From assembly GCF_012844225.1 (NCBI RefSeq), contig NZ_JABAGQ010000006.1:186001-250000 (forward strand): a stretch of 64,000 nucleotides of DNA, read 5' to 3'. Source of the stretch: Rhodococcus sp. 105337 (lineage in GTDB: Bacteria > Actinomycetota > Actinomycetes > Mycobacteriales > Mycobacteriaceae). This document shows, one piece after another, positions 47,490-55,478 of this stretch (the first letter of the stretch is position 1; every line of letters begins with the position of its first letter). A program made the position numbers and the translations under genes. The notes under the pieces are model-generated. The model saw only the letters and a program-made list of their open reading frames with translations. It searched no databases and was not told where the DNA came from.

Positions 47490-49202
47490 CTACTCGACGC
47501 CGAGCTGCAGCAGGTCGCTGCACTGGCCGCCCCGGTACACCACAACCTCCAGCGCGGGATGACGGCGATCGAGGTGCTCGGTCAGCTGCTCGGCAAGTCC
47601 GTCGGGAGCGTCGGAGCCGACCAGCATCGTCACGAGCTCTCCGCCCGCGGCGAGGATCTTGTCGAGCAGAGACACTCCCGCTGCCACCAGATCATGCTCG
47701 ATGACTACGACATCATGTCCCGACAAGCCGAGGCTGTCGCCCGGCTCGCACGTTCCCACCCAGGTCAGAGCCCGTTCCTCTGCTATGCGCAACGAACCCC
47801 ACCGGACGGCGGCCGCGGCTTCGGACATCGCGAACGCGTCGTCGACCGTCGCGCGGCCGGGATCGTGGACGGCCAGCGCCGCCAGCCCCTGCACCATCGA
47901 CGAACTCGGCAGGAACATCACGTTCCGGTTCTCGGACCGAGCCTGCACACCCACGGCGACGACGTCCTGCGCCGACAGTGAACCGTTCGGCAGGACCAGC
48001 ACGTCACCGCTGGGCAGGGCGCGAATCGCCTCGAGGAGGAGGTGCGGACCGAAGTCCGTGTCCGCGTGCAACACGGCGGCACCTTCGGATTCGAACAACT
48101 CCCTCGTGCCGTGGCCTGCCACCACAGCGAGTACAGCCCGCGGCGCGGTACCGACTGCCGTGAGCGGCACCACCGTGGCGGGAGTACCGGGCTGCGCCGA
48201 GCACGCGTCGCCTGTTGCGGCGTCCAGCGCGAAGCACGTGATGTCGATGCGGATCAGGGAACCGGCGGCGAGTCCGGCTTCCACCGCAGCGCCGGGATCG
48301 CAGCAGTGCACATGGACCGACCAGGACCCGGCGCCGTCCCCGACGACCGCCACCGAGTCGCCCAGCGCGTCGAGCCGGACCCGGAGGACGTCGATGTCCT
48401 CGGTTTCGGCGCGCTCGACGACGTACATCACTTCGTAGTCCTGCTGCGTCTCGGTCCGCGGTGCACGGGAGGGTTCGGACGCGGAACTCGCCGCCGCCGG
48501 GACGGGTGGTCCGGTGACCTGGATGCGACGGCGGGGCCGTTGCCCGGTGGTGACTTCGACCAGGCAGTCGAGGAGTATCACGAGTCCGAGGCCGCCGGCA
48601 TCGACGACTCCCGCTTCGGCCAGTACGTCGAGTTGCGCAGGGGTTCGCTGCAGGGCGTCCGCTGCAGCGTCGGCGGCGGCCACCGTGACGTCGCAGACCG
48701 TGGCACCGGGGTCACGGGCCGCACGTTCCGCACCGTCCGCCGCGGCGTCGAGGACACTGACGATGGTGCCTTCGGCGGGCGTGCTCAGCGCTTTCATCAC
48801 CAGTGTCGACGCCCGCGCCAGTGCGTCCGCGAGTCCGCGGCCGTCGACGGTGGTGTGCCCGGACATGGCGTCGGCGACTCCTCGCAAGGCCTGGGCGACG
48901 ATGACTCCCGAGTTCCCCCGGGCGCCGAGGAACGCGCCGCGTGCCAGGCGCTCCGACACGTCCCACGCGGTGAGCGCACCGTCGACGGGGCCACCGATGT
49001 TCTCGACGGCGGACTGGAGAGTGAGCACGAGGTTGGTGCCGGTATCGCCGTCCGGAACAGGGAAGACGTTGAGGGTGTTGATCTCGTGGCGGCGCTCTTC
49101 GAGGGCTTCGAGCGCGATCTCGGCCCATCGCCGCAGCGCGCGCCCGCCGACCGTGTCCCCGACCTCGAGCACCAGCTCACACCCCTCTACGTCGCTGTTC
49201 AT
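47490..49202 (-). CDS. DAK2-domain fatty acid kinase FakA-like protein
   Basis: FakA (YloV) phosphorylates fatty acids delivered by a DegV-type FakB, feeding phospholipid synthesis. The 570-residue protein has an N-terminal DhaL/DAK2 domain with LNVFPVPDGDTGTNLVL (metal/ATP-binding Asp residues) and LGARGNSGVIVAQALRG, a second VDAGGLGLVILLDCLVEV segment, and a C-terminal DAK2-associated domain (YEVMYVVERAETEDIDVLRV to the end). The start at 49202 has weak support (AGAGG adjacent); an in-frame start 17 codons upstream exists. No fakB is in the window. In M. tuberculosis the equivalent is split (Rv2975c/Rv2974c), while here it is intact. Confidence 0.88.
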   Translation of the reverse strand: MNSDVEGCELVLEVGDTVGGRALRRWAEIALEALEERRHEINTLNVFPVPDGDTGTNLVLTLQSAVENIGGPVDGALTAWDVSERLARGAFLGARGNSGVIVAQALRGVADAMSGHTTVDGRGLADALARASTLVMKALSTPAEGTIVSVLDAAADGAERAARDPGATVCDVTVAAADAAADALQRTPAQLDVLAEAGVVDAGGLGLVILLDCLVEVTTGQRPRRRIQVTGPPVPAAASSASEPSRAPRTETQQDYEVMYVVERAETEDIDVLRVRLDALGDSVAVVGDGAGSWSVHVHCCDPGAAVEAGLAAGSLIRIDITCFALDAATGDACSAQPGTPATVVPLTAVGTAPRAVLAVVAGHGTRELFESEGAAVLHADTDFGPHLLLEAIRALPSGDVLVLPNGSLSAQDVVAVGVQARSENRNVMFLPSSSMVQGLAALAVHDPGRATVDDAFAMSEAAAAVRWGSLRIAEERALTWVGTCEPGDSLGLSGHDVVVIEHDLVAAGVSLLDKILAAGGELVTMLVGSDAPDGLAEQLTEHLDRRHPALEVVVYRGGQCSDLLQLGVE

Positions 49203-49245
49203 CCTCTGCCCGAAAGAGTAGCCGGGGGTCGTGCATACGTCCGGT

Positions 49246-49275
49246 TTGGTCATCCGCCGTGGAGTTCGCTAAGCT
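49246..49275 (+). promoter_or_regulatory. Probable rpmB promoter
   Basis: TTGGTC (-35, 49246-49251), an 18-nt spacer and TAAGCT (-10, 49270-49275) lie about 105 nt upstream of rpmB. The leader then contains a CACGGG/CCCGTG hairpin (49291-49313). Confidence 0.45.
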
Positions 49276-49290
49276 GATTGGGTTGCCTCG

Positions 49291-49313
49291 CACGGGTGAC
49301 CCTGTTCCCCGTG
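49291..49313 (+). repeat. Hairpin in the rpmB leader
   Basis: CACGGG at 49291-49296 pairs with CCCGTG at 49308-49313 around an 11-nt loop. It lies between the presumed transcription start and the ribosome-binding site of rpmB. Confidence 0.4.
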
Positions 49314-49379
49314 TTTGTAGGACGCGAAGCAAGACCAGAGAAGATGCATTATCCACTAGACACACAAGGAGTTCGCGAC

Positions 49380-49568
49380 ATGGCTGCCGTCTGCGACGTA
49401 TGCGCCAAGGGCCCCGGCTTCGGGAAGTCGGTCTCGCACTCGCACCGGCGTACCAATCGTCGCTGGAACCCGAACATCCAGAGCGTCCGCGCTCAGGTTG
49501 CCCCGGGCAACACCCGCAAGATCAACGTGTGCACCTCCTGCCTGAAGGCAGGCAAGGTTACGCGCTGA
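49380..49568 (+). CDS. rpmB: 50S ribosomal protein L28 (zinc-binding form)
   Basis: L28 is a large-subunit protein. The 62-residue product starts [20 protein letters not shown] and continues [16 protein letters not shown], ending [12 protein letters not shown], with two Cys pairs (CxxC) that form a zinc ribbon (C+ type). The frame is open upstream, but AAGGAG lies 9 nt before the ATG at 49380 and the family starts here. It is divergent from the DAK2 gene and is followed by a strong terminator, so it is transcribed alone. Confidence 0.97.
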   Translation: MAAVCDVCAKGPGFGKSVSHSHRRTNRRWNPNIQSVRAQVAPGNTRKINVCTSCLKAGKVTR

Positions 49569-49585
49569 CCTAGGTCGAGCTGCAG

Positions 49586-49623
49586 ACGAAGGCCCCCGGC
49601 GCGAAAGCGCAGGGGGCCTTCGT
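49586..49623 (+). terminator. Terminator downstream of rpmB
   Basis: ACGAAGGCCCCC at 49586-49597 pairs perfectly with 49612-49623 (12 bp). The loop itself holds a GCGC-GAAA-GCGC mini-hairpin. It lies 18 nt past the rpmB stop codon. Confidence 0.92.
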
Positions 49624-49643
49624 CGTTCGCGTCGGGTGCCGGA

Positions 49644-49649
49644 TAGTGT
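49644..49649 (+). promoter_or_regulatory. -10 hexamer TAGTGT of leaderless enoyl-CoA hydratase gene
   Basis: TAGTGT ends 6 nt before the ATG at 49656; there is no ribosome-binding site. Confidence 0.6.
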
Positions 49650-49655
49650 GCCGGA

Positions 49656-50450
49656 ATGAGCGAAAACAATAAGTCCCTCGTGCAGATCGAGGACGGCGTG
49701 CTGCAGATCGCCGTGGCCACCGCCGAGCACGGCACTTCCCTGTCCCCCGCGGGGATGGAACAGGGCACCGCGGCACTCCGGGCCGCCGGTCCCGAGATCG
49801 GTGCGGTCCTGCTCGTCGGCGAGGGCAGCAATTTCTGCGCGGGCGGCAACGTCCGCGGCTTCGCGGGTGCCGAGGACCGGGGCGCGCATCTGTTCGACAT
49901 CGCGAACCTGTTCCACGATTTCATCCGGGAGATCGACGCGATCGGCGTTCCGGTCGTCGCGGCTGTGCACGGCTGGGCCGCCGGCGCCGGCATGAGCATC
50001 GTTCTGCATGCCGACATCGCGCTCGCCGGTCCCGGCACCAAGATGCGTGCCGCCTACCCGTCGATCGGATTTTCCCCCGACGGCGGCATGTCGTGGACCT
50101 TGCCCCGGATCGTCGGTCCTGCACGCGCGCGGGAGATCATCATGACCGACGCGGTGATCAACGCCGACGAAGGCGTCCGGCTCGGACTGCTCAGCAGGTT
50201 GGTGGCCGACGACGAGATCGGGAGCGAGGCGCTGCGTATCGCCCGGACGCTCGCTCACGGTCCGACCCAGTCGTACGCGTCCATCCGGAAACTCGTCGCC
50301 GAGTCCGATTCCCGGTCGCTCTCCGATCATCTCGACGCCGAAGCCGCTGCCATCTCGGCAGCCGCGACCACACCCACGGGCATCGAAGGCGTCGACTCGT
50401 TCGTCGAGAAGCGCCGCCCCGACTGGTCTGCTGTGCGCGCTCGCTCCTGA
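49656..50450 (+). CDS. Enoyl-CoA hydratase/isomerase family protein
   Basis: Crotonase-fold enzymes add water to or isomerise enoyl-CoA esters. The 264-residue protein shows the oxyanion-hole segments SNFCAGGNVRGF and HGWAAGAGMSIVL and then IGFSPDGGMSWTLPRIVG. In hydratases two glutamates act; here the second position is Asp in SPDGG, as in PaaG-like isomerases, so an isomerase or ring-cleavage role is as likely as hydration. Leaderless start at 49656. It converges with ung, 24 nt apart. The substrate is not evident. Confidence 0.9.
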   Translation: MSENNKSLVQIEDGVLQIAVATAEHGTSLSPAGMEQGTAALRAAGPEIGAVLLVGEGSNFCAGGNVRGFAGAEDRGAHLFDIANLFHDFIREIDAIGVPVVAAVHGWAAGAGMSIVLHADIALAGPGTKMRAAYPSIGFSPDGGMSWTLPRIVGPARAREIIMTDAVINADEGVRLGLLSRLVADDEIGSEALRIARTLAHGPTQSYASIRKLVAESDSRSLSDHLDAEAAAISAAATTPTGIEGVDSFVEKRRPDWSAVRARS

Positions 50451-50474
50451 CGACGTGCGGTGCGGTGCCGGTGG

Positions 50475-51170
50475 TCAGGCCAGTCGCCAGTCCACCGGCT
50501 CCGCGCCCTGTTCGACGAGCAGCGCGTTCGCCCGGCTGAAGGGCCGCGACCCGAAGAATCCGCGCGACGCCGACAACGGCGACGGATGCGCCGACTGCAC
50601 CGTGGGCACATCACCGAGCATCGGTACGAGAGTCCCGGCGTCGCGACCCCACAGGATGGCGACGAGCGGTGCCCGACGGGCAACCAGCGCGCGGATCGCT
50701 TGCTCGGTGACTTTCTCCCAGCCCTTGCCCCGATGTGAGGCGGCCTGTCCCGGAGCTACGGTGAGAACCCGGTTGAGCAGCAGCACGCCGCGTTCGGTCC
50801 ACGGTGAGAGATCACCGTTCGGGGGCAGCGGCAAACCGAGATCCTCGGTGTACTCGCGATAGATATTGGTCAGGCTGCGGGGAATGGGCCGTACCGCCGG
50901 ATCCACCGAAAAGCTCAGCCCCACAGCATGTCCCGGAGTCGGATACGGATCCTGTCCGACGATGAGCACCCGCACCTCGTCGAAGGGTTGCGCGAATGCC
51001 CGCAAGACATCGGCCCCGGCCGGAAGGTAGGAACGCCCCGCTGCCAGTTCCGCCCGCAGGAACTGTCCCATCGAGGCGATGTCGTCGGCGACCGGAGCGA
51101 GCGCCTGCGCCCAGCCGGGCTCGATGATCTCGGACAACGGCTTGCTCACTCGGGCGGCCTGCTCTGTCAC
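50475..51170 (-). CDS. ung: Uracil-DNA glycosylase
   Basis: Ung removes uracil from DNA, the first step in base-excision repair of deaminated cytosine. The 231-residue family-1 enzyme has [20 protein letters not shown] (catalytic Asp), [14 protein letters not shown] and the [20 protein letters not shown] motif with the catalytic His. GTG at 51170 is preceded by AGGAG. It lies 73 nt downstream of the gamma carbonic anhydrase-like gene. ung-thiL proximity matches M. tuberculosis (Rv2976c, Rv2977c). Confidence 0.97.
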   Translation of the reverse strand: MTEQAARVSKPLSEIIEPGWAQALAPVADDIASMGQFLRAELAAGRSYLPAGADVLRAFAQPFDEVRVLIVGQDPYPTPGHAVGLSFSVDPAVRPIPRSLTNIYREYTEDLGLPLPPNGDLSPWTERGVLLLNRVLTVAPGQAASHRGKGWEKVTEQAIRALVARRAPLVAILWGRDAGTLVPMLGDVPTVQSAHPSPLSASRGFFGSRPFSRANALLVEQGAEPVDWRLA

Positions 51171-51243
51171 GTTCTCCTGCTCCTGATTCGTGCTTGTTGT
51201 CGCGGGTCGTGCACTGGTTTCCCCCGACACGATGGTGGCCCGG

Positions 51244-51765
51244 TCAGTCGAGGCGACGCAGTGCGGTGCGGTAGTACTCGGCGTTGGCCGCATACATCTT
51301 CGCGTTCGCGTCGAAGTGGCCTTCCGGGATCTCGACTCCGTCGCGAACCTTTGCGGGCACGCCCATCGCCATCCGGCGGGCCGGCAACTCGAATCGCGGC
51401 GGGATCAGCGCTCCGGCGGCAACCTGGGCGCCGGCGCCGATGGTCGATCCGTTGAGGACGAGCGATCCGGATCCGATGAGAGCGCCGTCGCCGATCGTCG
51501 CGCCCTCGATGTGCACGTTGTGCCCCACCACACACCGCGCGCCGATGACGGTGGGCTCGATCGCGGTGCAGTGGACGATCGTTCCGTCCTGGATGTTGGT
51601 TTCCTCACCGATGGTGATCGTCCCGTAGTCCGCGCGCAGGACCGCCGTGGGCCATACCGACGCGCGGGCACCGAGTGTGACGTTTCCGATCACGACCGCA
51701 TCGGGATGAATCCAGGCATCGGGGTGGATATCGGGAACGCGATCACCGAGTGCATAGAGAGCCAT
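51244..51765 (-). CDS. Gamma-class carbonic anhydrase-like hexapeptide protein
   Basis: The protein is a left-handed beta-helix made of hexapeptide repeats ([36 protein letters not shown]). The three zinc-ligand histidines are visible in TIVHC and in [11 protein letters not shown], so it may be an active gamma carbonic anhydrase or a YrdA-type relative. The 173-residue product is started at the ATG at 51765, which lies 7 nt after TAGGTT; a TTG three codons earlier is possible. The thiL stop codon TAG is the first half of that hexamer. It lies 10 nt downstream of thiL. Confidence 0.9.
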   Translation of the reverse strand: MALYALGDRVPDIHPDAWIHPDAVVIGNVTLGARASVWPTAVLRADYGTITIGEETNIQDGTIVHCTAIEPTVIGARCVVGHNVHIEGATIGDGALIGSGSLVLNGSTIGAGAQVAAGALIPPRFELPARRMAMGVPAKVRDGVEIPEGHFDANAKMYAANAEYYRTALRRLD

Positions 51766-51772
51766 GTCGCCC

Positions 51773-51778
51773 AACCTA
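51773..51778 (-). promoter_or_regulatory. -10 hexamer TAGGTT built on the thiL stop codon
   Basis: Read on the minus strand, the thiL stop TAG continues as TAGGTT and ends 7 nt before the next ATG (51765). A leaderless transcript of the carbonic anhydrase-like gene could start there, in addition to readthrough from thiL. Confidence 0.4.
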
Positions 51779-52747
51779 TCTCGAGGTACCGGGCGAAAAG
51801 CTGTGCCACCCTCCGGGACCGGCCGGAGGCCTGCCGTCGACGGTCACCCCGCGCCCCTGCCGCACGGTTCCGATGCGCCGCCACCCGCTGGGCAGCATCA
51901 CGCCCGGCGGGAAGCACGCTGCCAGCGCGTGATCCTCGCCGCCTGCGAGCACCCATTCCCACGGGTCCGCGCCCAACTCCGCCCCGGCGGCGACGAGACG
52001 CTCGTCGGGTGTGATCGCGGCGCGATCCACATCGATCGCAACGTCCGACGCGGTGGCGATGTGCCCGAGGTCGGCGACGAGACCGTCGGAGATGTCGGTT
52101 CCGGCGCGGGCACCGGCATCGGCGGCGGCGGGGCCGGCGTCGTACGGGGGTGAGGGCACGCGGTGCGCGTCGACGAGATCCCGATAACCGTCGAGGCCGG
52201 CGACGAGCACGGCGAGACCTGCTGCCGACCGCCCCACATTCCCGGCGAGAGCCACGACGTCCCCGGGGCGGGCACCCGAGCGCAGCAACGGCGCACGACC
52301 CCCCAGGTCACCGAGGACCGTGACCGACACGATCACCTCGCGCGCCTGGACGAGATCGCCGCCGACAACTCCTGCTCCGAGCGCTTCGGCTGCTTCACCG
52401 ATGCCCGCGGAGATCTCGTCGAGCACGGCGGCGGGCGTCTCCGGCGGGCAGCCGAGTCCCACGACGAACGCGACCGGCCGGGCCCCGATCGCGGCGACAT
52501 CGGCACCGTTCTGCGCGACGGCTTTGCGTCCGACCTCGTGCGGGCTCGACCAATCGAAGCGAAAGTGCCGGCCCTCGACCAGCATGTCGGTGGATACCGC
52601 GATTCTCCCGTCGGCCGCGGCGACGACCGCAGAGTCGTGCCCCGGTCCTACCAGGGTCGTGCGGGGTTGCCGTCGTCCCGCGATCGCACGGGCGATGGCG
52701 GGAAACTCGCCGATGTCGGAGACGGTGGGGCCGGTCTGATCTGCCAC
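51776..52747 (-). CDS. thiL: Thiamine-monophosphate kinase
   Basis: ThiL makes thiamine diphosphate, the last step of the vitamin B1 pathway. The 323-residue protein has VGPGHDSAVVAAADGRIAVS, STDMLVEGRHFRFDWS, VGGDLVQAREVIVSVTVLG and GTDISDGLVADLGHIA with the metal-binding Asp residues, and AGGEDHALAACFP. GTG at 52747; the frame is open upstream, but the family start VADQTGPTVSDIG fits. It is divergent from the DUF3515 gene, with the promoters in a 109-nt gap. Confidence 0.95.
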   Translation of the reverse strand: MADQTGPTVSDIGEFPAIARAIAGRRQPRTTLVGPGHDSAVVAAADGRIAVSTDMLVEGRHFRFDWSSPHEVGRKAVAQNGADVAAIGARPVAFVVGLGCPPETPAAVLDEISAGIGEAAEALGAGVVGGDLVQAREVIVSVTVLGDLGGRAPLLRSGARPGDVVALAGNVGRSAAGLAVLVAGLDGYRDLVDAHRVPSPPYDAGPAAADAGARAGTDISDGLVADLGHIATASDVAIDVDRAAITPDERLVAAGAELGADPWEWVLAGGEDHALAACFPPGVMLPSGWRRIGTVRQGRGVTVDGRPPAGPGGWHSFSPGTSR

Positions 52748-52856
52748 GGTGATGGGCGCCTCTTTCTCGGTCGGCAGCGGATACGGGCCGGTACGCCCCC
52801 TGCTACGTTCGTTCCACGCTACCGTTGCCGACATCATCCCTCCGACGCTGGACACC

Positions 52857-53495
52857 ATGAACAACACACATTCTTCCGAGCAGGAACCCGGCGACCAGGG
52901 TCCTGACGAGCAGGAACCCGCCGACACCGCCGGGTCCGAGCAGGCGACACCCTCCGAACCGCGTCGCCATCCCGCACTGATCGCGACTGCGATCGCGCTG
53001 CCGGTGGCACTGCTGGTGGGCGTGGTGGTTGCCGCCGTGTTCGTCGCGCGCACCCCGGTCAACTCTCCGGTCGGGCTGGGTCCGGTGCCCGCCCCCGACG
53101 CCGAGTCGGAATCCTGCACCTCACTGCTCGGCGCGCTGCCCGAGGATCTCGGCGACTACACGCGCGCCGAACTCGCCGATCCCGCACCGGCCGGCGCCGC
53201 GGCGTGGCAGTCCGCAGACGGCGCGGAGGTCGTGTTGCGATGCGGACTCGAGCGGCCCGCCGAATTCGATCAGGCCGCGGCGCTGACGGTCATCGACCAG
53301 GTCCAGTGGTTCGAGATCTCGGGCGCACAGCAGGGCATCGACGCGAGCACGTGGTTCGCCGTCGACCGTCCCGTCTACATCGCGCTGACGGTACCCAACG
53401 GGTCGGGACCGACACCGCTGCAAGACGTTTCGGCATCCATTGCCGAGACGCTCCCCCAGCAGGAGATCGATCCCGCCCCGATCGGCGGGCCCTGA
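52857..53495 (+). CDS. DUF3515 family membrane-anchored protein
   Basis: The 212-residue protein has an acidic cytoplasmic N-terminus (about 1-37, repeated EQEP units), one transmembrane helix (HPALIATAIALPVALLVGVV), and an extracytoplasmic domain with two cysteines (SCTSLLGALPEDLGDYTR and VVLRCGLERPAEF) that may form a disulphide. DUF3515 is an actinobacterial family of unknown role; the M. tuberculosis equivalent is Rv2980, next to thiL. ATG at 52857. It converges with the CoA-transferase gene. Confidence 0.88.
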   Translation: MNNTHSSEQEPGDQGPDEQEPADTAGSEQATPSEPRRHPALIATAIALPVALLVGVVVAAVFVARTPVNSPVGLGPVPAPDAESESCTSLLGALPEDLGDYTRAELADPAPAGAAAWQSADGAEVVLRCGLERPAEFDQAAALTVIDQVQWFEISGAQQGIDASTWFAVDRPVYIALTVPNGSGPTPLQDVSASIAETLPQQEIDPAPIGGP

Positions 53496-53526
53496 ACCGT
53501 CACCCGCTGCCGATGAGGCGGTGCCG

Positions 53527-55113
53527 TTACTGCCCGGCGGCCGCGCGCATCGTGCCGGTGCGCTGGAACCGGCTGTGGAACGAGAACGCCTCGTCGAGAA
53601 GGTGTGGCGTCTGACCGGCCCCGGGCAGCGCCTCGGCCCGATCGACGTAGTCGTGTAGTTCTGCCCGGAAATCGGGATGGGCACAACGCTCGATGACCAC
53701 CCGGGACCGCCGGCGCGGCGACAGGCCGCGCACGTCGGCGAGGCCCTGTTCGGTGACGATCACCTGGACGTCGTGTTCGGTGTGGTCGACGTGCGGCACC
53801 ATCGGCACGATCGAGGAGATCGCTCCGTTGCGCGCGGTCGACGGGCTGAGGAACATCGACAGGTAACCGTTGCGGGTGAAGTCACCCGAGCCACCGATGC
53901 CGTTCATGATGCGCGTGCCCATGACATGGGTGGAATTGACGTTGCCGTAGATGTCGGCCTCGAGCATCCCGTTCATGGCGATGATGCCGAGCCTGCGCAC
54001 GATCTCGGGATGGTTGCTGATCTCCTGGGGGCGCAGCACGATGTGGTTGCGGTAGAAGTCGATGTTGCGCACGAACTCGTCGAGGCCCGCCTCGGACAGC
54101 GCGAGCGCGGTGGACGACGCGTAGCGCACCGTCCCGTTCGCGATGAGTTCCAGCATGCCGTCCTGGATGACTTCCGAGTAGCACGTCAGCCCGCGGTACG
54201 GCCCGCTGGAGAGTCCGGCGAGCACCGCGTTGGCAACGTTGCCGACACCGGACTGCAGCGGCAGCAGAGTGTCGGCGGGGAGACGCCCGGCCGCCACCTC
54301 GTGCGCGAAGAAGTCGAGCACGTGCCCGGCGATGGCCTGGCTGGTCGCGTCCGGCGCCGTCAGCGGGTTCGCGCTGTCCGACACATCGGTCTCGACCACC
54401 GCGACCACGCGCGCCGGGTCGACCCGGAAGGTCTGCTGCCCGATCCGGTCCTCGACATCGGTGAGGTGGATCGGGGTGCGGTGCGGCGGGAGCGCGGTGC
54501 CGTAGTAGATGTCGTGGACACCGGCCATGGCATCGGGGATCCAGGAATTGACCTCGAGCACGATCTTCTCGGCGACATCGAGCCACGTCTTGTTGTTTCC
54601 CACGGAGGTGGCGGGGATCAGTTCACCGGACTCGGTGATGCCGGAGACTTCGACGACCGCGACGTCGACGTGCCCGTAGTAGCCCTCCCACACCTGCTGC
54701 GCCACGTGCGACAGGTGGATGTCGACGTAATCCATGCGGCCGTCGTTGATACGTCCGCGCGCGGTCGGCTCGGCTTGGTACGGCATGCGCAGAGCGATGC
54801 CGTCCGCCTCGGCGAGCAACCGTTCGGTCTCCGTCGACACCGAGGCTCCGGTGAGAAGATTGATCGTGAAGTCGTCACCGCCCGCCCGAGCACGGCGAAT
54901 GTGCTCGGCCAGTGCCGGAGTGACCCGCTTGGGGGTACCCGCGCTCGCGAAGCCACTGATCGCGACGGTGTCGCCGGAGCGAATGTGCCGCACCGCCTCC
55001 TCTGCGGAAACGATCTTGCGCCTGAAGGATTCGTTGCGGATGCGGCCCGCGGAGGTGACTCCGGCGACTGTCTCCGCCTTCGACGGCGCAGAGGAAAGGG
55101 TGGGTGCGTGCAT
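53527..55113 (-). CDS. Acetyl-CoA hydrolase / succinyl-CoA:acetate CoA-transferase family
   Basis: This family moves CoA between acyl groups or hydrolyses acetyl-CoA. The 528-residue protein has DTVAISGFASAGTPKRVTP near the start, GVHDIYYGTALPPHRTPIHL, and the second half with MEAD-like GMLEADIYGNVNSTHVMG, GIGGSGDFTRNGYLS and VIVTEQGLADVRGLSPRRRS. The EQGLADVRG segment and GSGDF glycines are diagnostic. Corynebacterium uses such an enzyme (Cat/ActA) for acetate and propionate. ATG at 55113 lies 7 nt after TATCCT, so it is probably leaderless. It converges on the DUF3515 gene. Confidence 0.92.
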   Translation of the reverse strand: MHAPTLSSAPSKAETVAGVTSAGRIRNESFRRKIVSAEEAVRHIRSGDTVAISGFASAGTPKRVTPALAEHIRRARAGGDDFTINLLTGASVSTETERLLAEADGIALRMPYQAEPTARGRINDGRMDYVDIHLSHVAQQVWEGYYGHVDVAVVEVSGITESGELIPATSVGNNKTWLDVAEKIVLEVNSWIPDAMAGVHDIYYGTALPPHRTPIHLTDVEDRIGQQTFRVDPARVVAVVETDVSDSANPLTAPDATSQAIAGHVLDFFAHEVAAGRLPADTLLPLQSGVGNVANAVLAGLSSGPYRGLTCYSEVIQDGMLELIANGTVRYASSTALALSEAGLDEFVRNIDFYRNHIVLRPQEISNHPEIVRRLGIIAMNGMLEADIYGNVNSTHVMGTRIMNGIGGSGDFTRNGYLSMFLSPSTARNGAISSIVPMVPHVDHTEHDVQVIVTEQGLADVRGLSPRRRSRVVIERCAHPDFRAELHDYVDRAEALPGAGQTPHLLDEAFSFHSRFQRTGTMRAAAGQ

Positions 55114-55478
55114 GGCGATGAGGATAGAGGGGCCGAGAGACTCGCCGATCACACTCGCCGAACGGGCGCGATCCCGATCACGTTGCGGCCGGCGTCCGGC
55201 GTCGTATCGTATACGCCACCTTGTCGGGCAAACATCTTGTGTGACAGATACTTTCGGCTCTGCGCACAAGGTTCCCGGGCGCCGCGCGTCGCGCGGACGG
55301 TGGCGCAGGGCAGGCGGACGGAGGACAACCGTTGGATGCGTTCGTCGCTCACTCGGCACCGCTCACCGAACGAACGCGCCACTCGTCGTGAAAAAACGCG
55401 TACCCGACCCGCCGACGGTGGGCCGCTCCGATTCGCAGTGCCACCGTACGAGTCGGTGATGTCGGGCACGATGGGGCA
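55114..55478. other. Gene-free divergent region between CoA-transferase and RecQ genes
   Basis: This 365-nt stretch separates two divergent genes. It holds the TATCCT -10 (55121-55126) of the leftward gene and a small inverted repeat GTAT-CGT-ATAC at 55204-55214 that could be a repressor site. A homopolymer of six A lies near 55392. No convincing small gene or RNA was seen; open frames here have no ribosome-binding site and shift with the GC pattern. Confidence 0.5.
55121..55126 (-). promoter_or_regulatory. -10 hexamer TATCCT of leaderless CoA-transferase gene
   Basis: Read on the minus strand, TATCCT ends 7 nt before the ATG at 55113; no ribosome-binding site is present. Confidence 0.55.
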
